Assembly (NCBI GenBank): GCA_963573305.1
Contig: OY754335.1
Location: 50,427,985-50,491,984, forward strand
Direction of reading: 5' to 3'
Source: Pyrrhosoma nymphula
Taxonomy: Eukaryota; Arthropoda; Insecta; Odonata; Coenagrionidae
DNA length: 64,000 bases
Shown: one piece after another, positions 14,740 through 24,790 of the stretch
Layout of the letters: the number at the start of each line of letters is the position of its first letter
Numbering within the stretch: position 1 is the first letter of the stretch
Position numbers and translations under genes: made by a program
The notes under the pieces: model-generated
What the model was told of the DNA's origin: nothing
Database searches by the model: none
What the model saw: only the letters and a program-made list of their open reading frames with translations

Positions 14740-15135
14740 TGCTATAACTTAAGTTCTTGGTGCTATGCAGTGGAAGATTTTGGGACATGAGCAACGGGAC
14801 TTACAAAATACTGAGAAAGGGGCAAGGGAGGTTTTTCGGTGTGGAGGGTTAGAAAGCCTTATTAATTGATCTTATGGAAGGTTCAATGCGGCGCGTCATT
14901 CCGCTCATGATGACATACTCGCGTTTCCGGCCAGGTAACGCTCTCAAAGGGTACTTTGCGCTGTGAATAGGACAATTTTGGGACGTGGGCTATGGAACAT
15001 TCATAATACCGAGAAACGGGGAGGAAGGTATTTCAGTGCTGAGTGTCAAAAAACTTTTCTAATTGCTGTCAACACAAACTCATCGAGAGGTAGGATGACT
15101 CACCACTATATGACGTCCCGTTTCGACTAATCTCA
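14740..15135. repeat. Tandem duplication, about 198-bp period
   Basis: Two diverged units can be aligned. ATTTTGGGAC occurs at 14777 and again at 14975. It is followed in both by a rag(c/a)aa(c/t)gggg-type stretch, then by a TAATTG-containing segment and a CTCATxxxxxATGAC segment. Identity is moderate (roughly two thirds by eye), so the duplication is old. No third unit is apparent. Confidence 0.6.
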
Positions 15136-15139
15136 CAAT

Positions 15140-16635
15140 GAGACCTCAAGATTGTGTCCCCTGGTAAAGTCAAAGCGATGGGCGATTTTAAGCCCTCGCA
15201 CCTTAGCCTTGTGTGTGTGTGTGCGCTCCACTCTATCTTTCTCTTTCTTCTTCTCCATCCTGTTCCTTTACCCCCTCCACTTCTACTTCCCCTCCATCCC
15301 GCGTAGGTGTGCGCCAGGAACTTTTGCGAGAGCTATACCTCCTTATTGCCCACCAATAGTTTGATGAAAACCTCCATCCAAGAAAATATGCTCCGAAGCA
15401 ACACCTCTTTCCTCCAACGCCCATTCCACTCCTAGGCCCCCTCTCTTTCCCCCTTCCACATTTCGGTGGACTTACCTCCGACCTGCCATCTCCCGGCGGG
15501 GGATCGACTCATTCACCCAGCCATTATGAGGGCCAGCGGTAGCCCCTTCTCCCTCCCTCTGTCCCTCCCACACCCTTCCACCTCCTCACCTCATATCTAC
15601 CTCCCTTCTCCTGACTATAGCCTCCCATTTCTTTTCTTTCCACCCCTACCCGCCTCAAAAAAGAAACTTCTCTAGACTTTATGGCGTCCGCGTCGTATGG
15701 GGCAGGTTATATTACTCCCTACCTCTCACGCCCCATTCAACACAGCGCACCCACCTCCATTTCCACATATCTTCCACTCATTCCACCGACTTCTCTCCTC
15801 TTTGAGAAGACTTCCCGACTTCTTCTCCCATTCTTCTCTCGAAAGCCGAAATAAAAGAGGAAAGAGGTTCCATATTTTCTCTAAAAAATATATATATACG
15901 AATATATAACCCACCACACTCACCCTATTCCTCAACTGGAGCGATGATATTTTCCACGGATTAATGGATATTTCGTCGGTCCAGCAGGAGAGGAGGAGGT
16001 GATCCCCTTTTTTTTCGTTCTCTCTGCTCCAGATGTCGCCGCATCTTTTCCTGCCTCCTATCCTTGTCCCTCTCTCTTTCTCTCTCACACTCCATCCCAT
16101 TCTCCCTCTTTCTATGCTCACCCGTAACCACTCCCTCCGTCTCTTCCTATATCATGGCCTCCCTTGTGGACCACCTTCTGAGACCCAGATTGCCTCCGCT
16201 CCTGTGTTGAGCTGGGGTGAGGAGGCAGCCGCGGCTCGACAGGCGCCCCCGCGCGCTCGCTCGGGACACTTCCCACTGCCCCGAGAATGACTTTAGGAGT
16301 AGCAAAACTTGGTGGCACTCGCTTGTGTAGAGCACGACGCAAAAAGAGAAAAAATCATAAAAGAGATGTGTGACTAAGGGGCAGGGTATCCCTCCTGAGT
16401 TCCCACGGGGAGTCCTACGGTACCTTTGTCAGCTCATCAATGTTTGATACACCCTCAGTGACTCCTGATTCTCCACAGGCGAGTGCCACGACGTTTTCCT
16501 CTACGAATTCGACGCCATCGAATCAAAAGGGAGGTGCCTCTGCTTTGTGACCGCAAATCTTGGACGTGGGAGCGGATTTTTTTCACAAGCCCTTGCCCTA
16601 AATACTATAAAAGAACAGGCGCTCGATTATAAGGA
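15140..16635. other. Pyrimidine-rich low-complexity DNA
   Basis: Long C/T-dominated tracts on the plus strand (15230-15300, 15420-15660, 15700-15850, 16025-16150) create open frames on both strands with Ser/Pro/Leu-rich or Glu/Arg-rich translations. I do not regard these as genes. A (TA)-rich interruption lies at 15885-15905. Confidence 0.5.
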
Positions 16636-16639
16636 TGTA

Positions 16640-16745
16640 ATTTGACTTGAAAAATGTCAATTGACTCGTCCGGAATTTGAACCCGCAAATTTTGTAGCCC
16701 GTATCACACAATACTTTATCCAGCACAAGACCTGTAACCGGTACA
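16640..16745 (-). repeat. tRNA-like SINE fragment
   Basis: On the minus strand, GCGGGTTCAAATTCCGG (about 16686-16670) resembles a pol III B box. The sequence upstream on that strand (GGATAAAGTATTGTGTGATAC) is a possible eroded A-box/D-arm. Downstream the sequence runs into AATTGACATTTTTC. The fragment is too degenerate to be a tRNA gene. Confidence 0.45.
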
Positions 16746-16929
16746 TAATATTGAAGGCAGAATTTAGCATACATTGAGCCATTTTAGAAGGCTTCACAAA
16801 ACCTATTCATTCATATCGTAGTGCATGTCTACAGCAATGTTATCTTCATCAATATATGGCAACAGGAGGCCAAAACAACGCTAGGAACATTGCCATCGAC
16901 AGTAGAATTATCCGCAAAAAAATTACTAA

Positions 16930-17095
16930 ATCTTTGGTTTTGAAGGCGTTTTCAGCGTACGGCCGCGGCGTGAAAAAATGAATCAAGTTAAAACCTTTTT
17001 TTATTTAGTATTGAGAATTCCGGACATATAAATAAATTTTTGCGACATAACTGTTACAAGATTTATTTCATGCTTGTTACAGTTGCTTAAATGTA
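16930..17095 (-). repeat. Dispersed repeat family A, partial copy
   Basis: Read on the minus strand this contains the family landmarks: GTAACAAG.ATGAAATAAAT, then AACTTGATTCATTTTTTCACGCCG, then a GTACGCTGAAAACGCC segment. The same ordered landmarks occur at 17540, 20340, 24470, 32690, 34890 and 59630. No coding capacity is visible, so it may be a non-autonomous transposon. Confidence 0.6.
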
Positions 17096-17246
17096 AAAAT
17101 TAAATTCGCATAGTCTTTATTATGACTCTCGCACAAACTACCTAAATGAGTTGAAAAATAGCACTAATGGCCCGATAGTGAGAGGAATTCTTTCATCACT
17201 CAGACAAAGTTCTGCTAATTGTGTATCAGAAGAAATATTCTCGAAA

Positions 17247-17280
17247 CGCCGGGTTAGTTACCGAAATTACTAATTTTATC
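17247..17280 (+). repeat. 34-bp direct repeat, copy 1
   Basis: This segment matches 18520-18553 at 33 of 34 positions (starting CGCCGGG and ending AATTTTATC). The two copies are 1273 bp apart in the same orientation and bracket a family A copy. Confidence 0.85.
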
Positions 17281-17539
17281 GCATGCTTTCACCGATTCGC
17301 AATTATCGTTGCGTCACGTCCGGTATGCAGGCGATAAATTGTTGATTGATAATTATGGAGAGGCTGCGCAGCATACGATACTTCAACGCATTCATGGAAC
17401 AATCTGCTGTTTTCGCTTGCGATAATTATCACGGGATTGTGAGGAACGAAACTCAGCAACTTTGCGCTGCGTAAGGTAGTTTGGGCGAAAGTTATCCCTG
17501 ACCATCATAGATACCATATTCAAATTTTATTTGAAAATT

Positions 17540-17900
17540 TAAGAAACTGAAAGGAGTATGAAGTAAATGTTGTAACATTAATGACGCAGAGACTTTGTTT
17601 CATGCAACTGAAATTCTTAGTTAGATACATACATAAGGTTATAACTTGACTAATTTTTGTCACGCCGCATGCTAAAACGCTTTCACAGCCGAAGATATTT
17701 TTGTAATTCTTTACAATTTACTGCGGTGAGTGATTGGTACAATTTTAAAAATAGTGGAGAAAGCCACATAAAAACTACACACTGTAATGTTTCTGACGAG
17801 ATCCATGCGTAAGAAATTCCTAATTTTTTTATGAATTAAATGCCTCTGGAATGCATAGCCGTACAATATCCCCCTTGGAAAACGGCTTCTATTTCTCTGG
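17540..17900 (+). repeat. Dispersed repeat family A
   Basis: The landmarks in order are: a GTATGAAGTAAATGTTGTAAC segment, AACTTGACTAATTTTTGTCACGCCG, CATAAAAACTACA, AAGAAATTCCTAA, then GCATAGCCGTACAATATC. Similarity to the 20340 and 34890 copies is clear over several blocks, with gaps. It has no open frame of note. Confidence 0.6.
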
Positions 17901-18519
17901 AAAATATCTCTAAAAGTAGTGAGGTGTATGGCTGATATTTTGTTATTAGAAATATGAGAGTTTTTTCTTTATATAGAGGCTAAATTCATCGAAATTTATT
18001 GTAAGTGATAACTCGTTCAAATTATCTTATGGTGGTTGGAGCAATTTTTGTTTTTGTCAGATTTGCATGAAAATTTGCATACCTGTTCTCATTAGTGACA
18101 ACTACAGATAAATGTGAAAAAATTACATCATGCCGATTTGGTTTTCTGGCTCGTAAATGCTATTTTAACACGTGGCCTAATGGCACATATGACATGCTTT
18201 CCGTGATAATTCGATTACGTATGTACAGATTTTCTTTTAAACGCGGAATAATATTTTTATCATTATAAAATTTTTGCTATCAACTATTAAGGCTTTACGA
18301 AGAATTCATTATTGGAAAAAAGCATATTTCAATATAACTTCGTCTGAATATTGAATTCCGCGTCGAAAACTAAAGTCATAACAATGCTTTAATTACGGAA
18401 TAAAATGTAAAATATAGTCCATTCCGATCCATTTCGGCCTGTAGGTAATTAATACTATTAGTAATATTAACCACTATATGTCTCTTTAGCAGTGTACTGT
18501 ATGTTTGCATGTTCATCTA

Positions 18520-18553
18520 CGCCGGGATAGTTACCGAAATTACTAATTTTATC
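18520..18553 (+). repeat. 34-bp direct repeat, copy 2
   Basis: Partner of 17247-17280, with one mismatch (GGGATAG for GGGTTAG). It is too long for an ordinary target-site duplication. Confidence 0.85.
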
Positions 18554-18800
18554 TCTCCCAGTTTCTGGTTGGACTGTGCACTAGGGTGGATCGAAAAACC
18601 GTTTTCTCGAAATCGGCCTGCGGCTAGTGCTTAAAGTTTGTGGTTGTTGGTCCTTATTACCCAAAAAAAATTCCAACTTGATCGGATTATATCTTCAGAC
18701 TGCGCTTTTCCGTGACGGATGCTAGCCAAATTCCTCACGTTTTTCCTAAAATTGTACATATCTTTTTACACTGATTTCTGACACTTATTATGCCACGTTA

Positions 18801-19490
18801 ATATTATATTATTATTATTATTAGCGTATTCTCCCAATAATGGAAGACGTTAAACAAACAACTCAATCAAGATTTCTTCGGGTTCTTCTTGTTGCTCCAA
18901 TAGGCTTTCATTCTTTCCGAGTGGGCTTGTTTTCGTTCTTCCGGCCACTTCGGTCTATATTGTTTCTCCTTTGGTTGCTCTGATTTAACTTCCCATTTGT
19001 TTACTTTGTGTGTGAAGGTGTCTCTTTCTAAAATGTCTGTTGCACATATGTTCGCGTTTTTGAGGTCCTTTCGAAGTTCTTCTAGCCAAGGTGTTGAATT
19101 CTTAAGTGAGGTTACATAATCTAGAATCTTTTTTGTCAATCGATTTTCTGGTAGTCTACTGAGATGACCAAAGAATCTCATTCGTCTTTTCTTAATGTCA
19201 CATTCAATGTTTGAAAATTTTTCTGTTGTTTTGATTGATTGTAGCCTGTAACCGTCTTGTGTATATCTTGCTCCTAGGATTTTTCTGATGATCTCCCTCT
19301 CTTGTTTTTTTATTTCTTCCAGTTCTTGCTTTCTGTTAAGTGTCAGTGTTTCGCTTGCGAAAGGACTGCTGGTTTTATGACAGTGTTGTAATGCCAAATT
19401 TTTGTTTGTTTTGACATGTAATTTAGATTATAGATGTTTTGAACTAACCCTAATGCTTTCTTGACTTTCTTGTTAACATGTTATTTGTAT
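18801..19490 (-). pseudogene. LINE (non-LTR retrotransposon) 3' end, broken
   Basis: The minus strand encodes the C-terminal tail of a LINE polyprotein downstream of the reverse transcriptase. A 176-codon open frame (19397-18867) contains the recognisable block E-R-E-I-I-R-K-I-L-G-A followed by R-R-M-R-F-F-G-H-L-S-R-L-P-E-N-R-L-T-K and a W-x-x-E-x-x-K-D-L segment, which recurs in arthropod LINE tails. Upstream, about 19490-19350 continues the protein in another frame (NYMSKQTKIWHYNTVIKP), so there is at least one frameshift near 19350. After the stop codon a short 3' UTR ends in a (TAA)n-type tail at 18823-18801, as expected for 3' integration by target-primed reverse transcription. The endonuclease and the reverse transcriptase core are absent: the copy is 5'-truncated. 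Confidence 0.75.
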
Positions 19491-20339
19491 TGTTTCTTTG
19501 ATTTGTGCATATATTGCAGTGTTTTTCATGTTCAATGACTAACATACTGACGAGGGGTTAGGTGGATGAAGGGACTTTTAAAGTCTCAATCTCCCCCCAA
19601 TAAAGACGTTTATGTATATATCTATTTATCTAAATAGCCCTCGACATGGGAGCGAAAGTGTTCGTGTAATCGGGGACCGTCCCAATATGAACCAAAACGA
19701 TTGATAACTGGATGCTTCGGATTATCTCTCACACACACTCACATAAGGAACTCCCCCCTCTTTCCTCCTCCTCAAACTCGCCCGCACGCCTCCAGTTCCT
19801 CCTCGTAAACCACTCGCGGCGGACTCCCTCGACTTGTTTGACCTTGGGAAGCGAGGGCCGTATGGCGATGCAATTTCTTCCGAGCCGGCGCGGGCAGCAG
19901 TGCGGGGGACGGTGCAAAATATAGCATCGGCGTGGGAGGGAGGACTGCCGAGATTTACGCGCCAAGTCGAATGCTTGTGAATGCTAATTCCCGGGTAAAA
20001 GTTTCAAAGTTGAATTCCGAAGTGACCGGGAGAGCAATATGTGGAGCTTCTCCGTCAAAAGGACATCGCTCACCCGATGAGAAACACTTACCCAGATACA
20101 ATTCCCAGTAATTCCTCCACAACACATCTTACGCCTTCTAAATCTCCAGATAAATACAGTGGCATCATTTTTATTAGGGGACTATCAGAACTGTTTGCCA
20201 AAAATTCAAAAAGGCTACATTTAAAATGCATGGATGAATCAATGATGAAGGCATCCGGTCTGTTTTCAAGGTAGTTAGAGCGAGATTTCTCTATTCATAA
20301 TAGTGACCATATTCGTACTTTAGTTTTTCATTTCAGCTT
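19491..20339. other. Non-coding DNA with a GC-rich patch
   Basis: No supported gene. About 19740-19925 is GC-rich with a CT-rich start. It gives opposing short open frames (70 and 78 codons) that I regard as composition effects. Confidence 0.45.
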
Positions 20340-20640
20340 TCTTGAGAAGTAAGAAGTAAATATTAGAATATTAATGGCGCAAAAATGAAGTTAAATATGT
20401 TATATATTCTAAGCACCTAATTAAATAAATATGTCCACATAAGTCTCCAACTTGACACATTTTTTCACGCCGTACGGTGAAAACACCATCACAACGAACG
20501 TTTTTTTGCGATCCCATAAAAATTACTGAGTAATTGATTATATTTTATTAGTAGTTGTGAAAACATACAAACTACAGACTTAGTTTTTTTGATATAATCT
20601 AGGGGTTAGAAATTCCTAACTTAACACGCTTTAATTGAGG
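20340..20640 (+). repeat. Dispersed repeat family A, reference copy
   Basis: This is the clearest plus-strand copy. Ordered blocks are GAAGTAAATATTAGAATATTAATGGC; AAATATGTTATATATTC; TAATTAAATAAATATGTCC; AACTTGACACATTTTTTCACGCCGTACGG; GTGAAAACATACAAACTACA; AGAAATTCCTAA. The reverse complement of 34980-35240 matches every block in order. No open reading frame is present. Confidence 0.65.
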
Positions 20641-22495
20641 ACAAAATTGAAAATATAATTTTTGTATCATTTTTGTTACTGCCTGTATGGTTTCAACGCA
20701 CAAACAGATACACTTATATGAAATGTGGTTCAATAATTATTATTTGACTCACTTAAAAAAGTTATTAAAATATGCACCCACAATTACCGTTACAGACACT
20801 TTCATTTTTACCGCGGTTTTGGAAATGGTTGCCTACGTAGCCTAGAGGTGAGCACATGGAGCAAAGCTTGACAACAGCGGAGGAAATTTGGCAACAGTGC
20901 TCTCCATAATGCCCATGATGTCAACTAAATTCGGAACGCTCTATAGCCGAGTGAGGTGAGGAAGGAGTCGAGATGAAGATGAAAGGAGGGAAAGTGGACC
21001 GTGGGTCACGTGAAAAGTAGGGAGGGGAGGTGAGGGGGAAGGTAGGGGTTGGTAGGGGGGAGAGAGAGGGGGGGGGAACCGGTTCCCATTCTATAAGATG
21101 CGCGCGAGCGACGTTCATATTTCGACAGCCAATCGTGAGGGGGGAGGTAAACTCGTTTTTCGCCGATGTGTGCGCGTCGAGGGCCGAAATCCCCGCGAGG
21201 TGGACCCTCATTGCAGGGAGGAGAGACCGATTTGGGGGTGGCCCTTCGGAGGAACGACTTTGCCGGACATCGAATAGAACACAAGAGGGAAATAGATGGA
21301 ATCTTACGGCACGATATCACATGGGAATGCTAAGGCCCTTATATTGCGCAAATGGCCATATCGAATGGATTAGTTGTTACGGTAATACGCCAAAAACCTA
21401 ACTAATGAGCACTGTTCATTCGCTGTAGTGCGCTCCTAACATATTTTTGACCTAGTGCAATACCTTCACACAAGACATTCGGCCGTCACTATCGTGTACC
21501 AAGAAAATGCACAGCGAATATTAGCAGATTACTAAACGTTTCGACTACGCACGCCGTTGAATCACAACAAAGTAATATGTAAGGATCATCATCTTTTCTT
21601 GCATTCTCTTTTGTTACTATGACTGTTCCGTTACACATATGTGCAGGTATGACACTAATGGCGTTCTCATGGAAACGGTTATTGGCAATACCTCCTCTAT
21701 GGCAATAATTGCCAAATTACAGGAATATCACAGTGTAGTTCATTGCAAAGAGAAGTTAATGGAACTTTCATAAATGAAAACTTCTTTTTCGCTTTGAGCT
21801 TCGCCCACATTCATAATAGTATATAATTTTTCGGCTTTAGAAAAACATACCTTATACCATTATGTGGCGTAAAAAATTAAAAATCAATAGCATTAATTTT
21901 GATCTACAGTGAACAGAGAAATGAACAGAGCTAAATCGAATTTAAAGTGAATTAGATCGATTATGCTTTCACCTCTTTAGGTATTACCGGTACAAACTTA
22001 CAAGGTGTCAATAGCCGTAAAATAATTTTAACTCACCCAGCTGTAGGTTTGTTTTGTGTCCAACAAAACACCAAGAGTTTTTGGAGAGGAAACTCACCTG
22101 AAAATAGAAAAAAAAACCTTAATTTTTTAGCAGTAAAATCAACTTAGGTCATTAGTGATAAATTTCCAGAAAATTAATTGACAACTACACCTTTCATGAC
22201 AATAAGACATCGGAACCAAGCCAAGGCATCAGAAAAATCAGCGCGTAAAACAGTTATCCAACAGAATATATCCTTAGGTGCTGAAAGGTCTCAAACAAGT
22301 TGAATATACACCCGCTTGGCCACTTAAGTACCTAACTGCAAAGCTTAAATCACCAAAAGAGCCAATGCTTAAGCCGATATGGCAGTACATGATTTCTCTG
22401 TAAAATAGAGTACTGAGCGACCACGAAATTCGTTGCCTCAATCGCTACTTCATGAAATTTGAAGTACATAACAAAATTAGTATGAAACATTTATG
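20641..22495. other. Non-coding DNA with a G-rich tract
   Basis: No supported gene. A purine tract at 20945-21080 contains several runs of four or more G (for example 21042-21076) and is a candidate for G-quadruplex formation. Overlapping open frames here (96-123 codons on both strands) have no recognisable product. Confidence 0.45.
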
Positions 22496-22499
22496 GTTC

Positions 22500-22620
22500 A
22501 GCATGAAATTCATTACACATAAGACCTAGATTTCGACAATGGACGTCATCATCAGGTCCATTTTCATCTGAAGATGACGTCCAACATAAAAATTTCGGTT
22601 GTATGTAAAATGAATTCCAA
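22500..22620. repeat. Inverted pair of ribozyme-like repeat units
   Basis: About 50-bp arms in opposite orientation meet at 22557-22567. The minus arm reads CTGATGATGACGTCCATTG and on to GAATTTC. The plus arm starts CTGAAGATGACGTCCA (22568) and ends TGAATTCC. The plus arm has lost the GAAA and the GUC sites. The minus arm retains a full hammerhead-like core (listed separately). This is likely a decayed Penelope-like terminal repeat pair. Confidence 0.6.
22523..22555 (-). ncRNA. Hammerhead-ribozyme-like motif
   Basis: Read 5' to 3' on the minus strand: core CTGATGA (22555-22549), an extra T, a 3-bp GAC/GTC helix II with a 7-nt loop, GAAA (22534-22531), a very short helix III (TCTAGG), then GTC (22525-22523), the expected cleavage triplet. 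The sequence on either side could form helix I only weakly. Penelope-like elements carry type I hammerheads with a minimal helix III, which fits. Activity is unproven and the motif may be a decayed relic. Confidence 0.45.
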
Positions 22621-24465
22621 GTAACAATCGAAGCTTTGCTACCATGCGAATATTATCATGAAATGTCTGGCACACGACATATACACACTTTAATCTTCAA
22701 CATACTTCCTCACACCACGTACGTCGAAGGACCTGAGACGAGGGGGAAGACCTCAAAGTAAGATAGCACGACGTCAAATCCCTATATTTTCCCCCAAAAT
22801 AAAAATGTTACCAATTGCCATTTTTATTTCCCTTCCCATTCATATTTTTACGATCCCATTCGACACGGGCAAGACTTTTTAAGATATCTCGAGAAGCGCT
22901 AGACTTCCGTTAATCCGTGGACAAAACGTTTTACTGCAGGGGATGTCGCACGCGTTTGGAGTTCGTCCCATTGTCGAGCACACGACATGCTTGTCACTCT
23001 CGCAGCAGCATATGGCAGTCGGCCACGAGAAAATCCTTTCACGGGTAGTAGGGGTTTACGAAAGGAAGGGACCAGAAATGTGTCACGCCCGATGCGTAGG
23101 AAATGAGTTTTTTCGGCCATCTCCAATATGACCATCAATCGTTGCCGAGATGGCAAAAAAAAAAATAAATTTAAAAAATCTTGCCTGCCTCGCGAAAGGT
23201 CAACACGAGGCCAAAGCGACAGGTTCATCCCCGGGTGGAATAAGGTAGTTAAAACACTTTATTACCACCCTACCACCCCACCGCCTCAAAAGAGACCCGA
23301 GATGCTCCCCTACCTCCATCTCTCTCTCTGGAATAAGGAGGGGGCTTTAAAAGCTTTTTCACGCCAGCTCAGAAGGAGATGCATAATATTTTTTTATGGT
23401 TCCATAACGCATAATCTCCTGATGTCCGGATGTCATTTATGAACTTTTAAAGAGGACTCCCTGAGCATCAGTTCCAAGAGATTAAACCCGCGGGGTCTTT
23501 TCACGGGGATGAGTTTTTACATGCGCGCCGCCCTTTTAATACGGGGGACAGGGTGTTTTTACGAGGGCGAAAATTTTTATGGCGTTTTAATTTAGATAAA
23601 CCAGTAAAATATTTTACGGAGTTATCCCCTCGTCCCCGCAATACTTTGAGGACACTATTTAAAAGGCTGCCACGGTATGTAATTGGATCATTTCAAGCGG
23701 AATTCTTTGATAAAAGTTATGCCATTTTTCAACGGCCTGCTTGATCTTGGTGGCTTTCGTTCCCCTACCATCATGTTTAGCCACTCACAAATTGTCATCG
23801 AGTTTCCCTGGTTACTACCCGTTAGTATCGACGTAAACGATAAATATAAGTGGTGTTATGTTGTTACAGGATCCATTGACAATTGTGGTAATTGCGCAGC
23901 ACTTACTCTTCGATTATAAAATTTTGTTAGTTATAAAAAAAATATTTTATTTCAATACTTAAAATTTTATCTCTTATTTTATTTTTTTACGAAGAATTTT
24001 CAAACGCAAAACTTATATTATAAATTGACATTTTCTCGGTTGTCACCCAAAACAGTTTCTATTTCTCTCCGAACGAACAGCCGTTCGCGTTCGGCCCGAT
24101 ATCTATCACACGCCAGGAGATGTTTCACACTAAGGGTGGAGTCGCTTTCGTCATATCTAGGTTGTATGTATTTTGATCTCTGTAAAAATTTACCAACGCT
24201 AAATTAGGCGCAGATAAAACAGCAATCCGCAATGGATGGGGCAAATATCTCGACAAATGAAACTACATTTTTGTCTAAAACATTGTATCCACACAATTAC
24301 TTAAGACTTCGAATTAAATTAAAGTCATAAATTAAAATCTTCCAAAGATATAGAGTAACGATTGCAGATTATATGAGATATCACTATACGATAAACGGAA
24401 TGAATTTGATCTCATCATAAATAAAAATATCTCACCTTTCTTCTCTTATCGCGCAACTTCCAGAT
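22621..24465. other. Non-coding DNA, no gene seen
   Basis: Mixed composition. Open frames of 60-109 codons around 22899-23920 have no domain. A poly-A run lies at about 23154-23164. I see no repeat of the families named elsewhere. Confidence 0.45.
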
Positions 24466-24469
24466 AAAT

Positions 24470-24790
24470 TTGCCAAAAAAATACGTCATTTTCCATGGAA
24501 TTCTGCGCTACTGTCCGCTCCGGTGAGACATTATTATAACGTTCTGATGGTCAGATTGCTCCAGAAATGTAATACAGAGTATGTTATCTGTTATAAAAAA
24601 ATGTATTACTCGCCTTAATACTTTAAGTAAAACCGCTAAAAATAACTTTAGTAATGTAGGTGTTTTCAACGTACGGTGAGTCCAGCTTTCAATGATCATA
24701 TTTAGTAAATAAATGAGAAATCTGGTAATATAAAACCATATTTTTGGCTTATTACGGCATTTACTTCATACTTCTATAAACGGCTTAAAT
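24470..24790 (-). repeat. Dispersed repeat family A
   Basis: On the plus strand the reverse-complement landmarks appear in order: AAATTTGCC..AAAATACG..TTTTCCATGG (24470-24500), GGTGTTTTCAACGTACGGTGAGTCCAGC (24659-24688) and ATTTACTTCATACTTC (24762). They match the 34890-35245 copy. The middle part is eroded. Confidence 0.55.
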
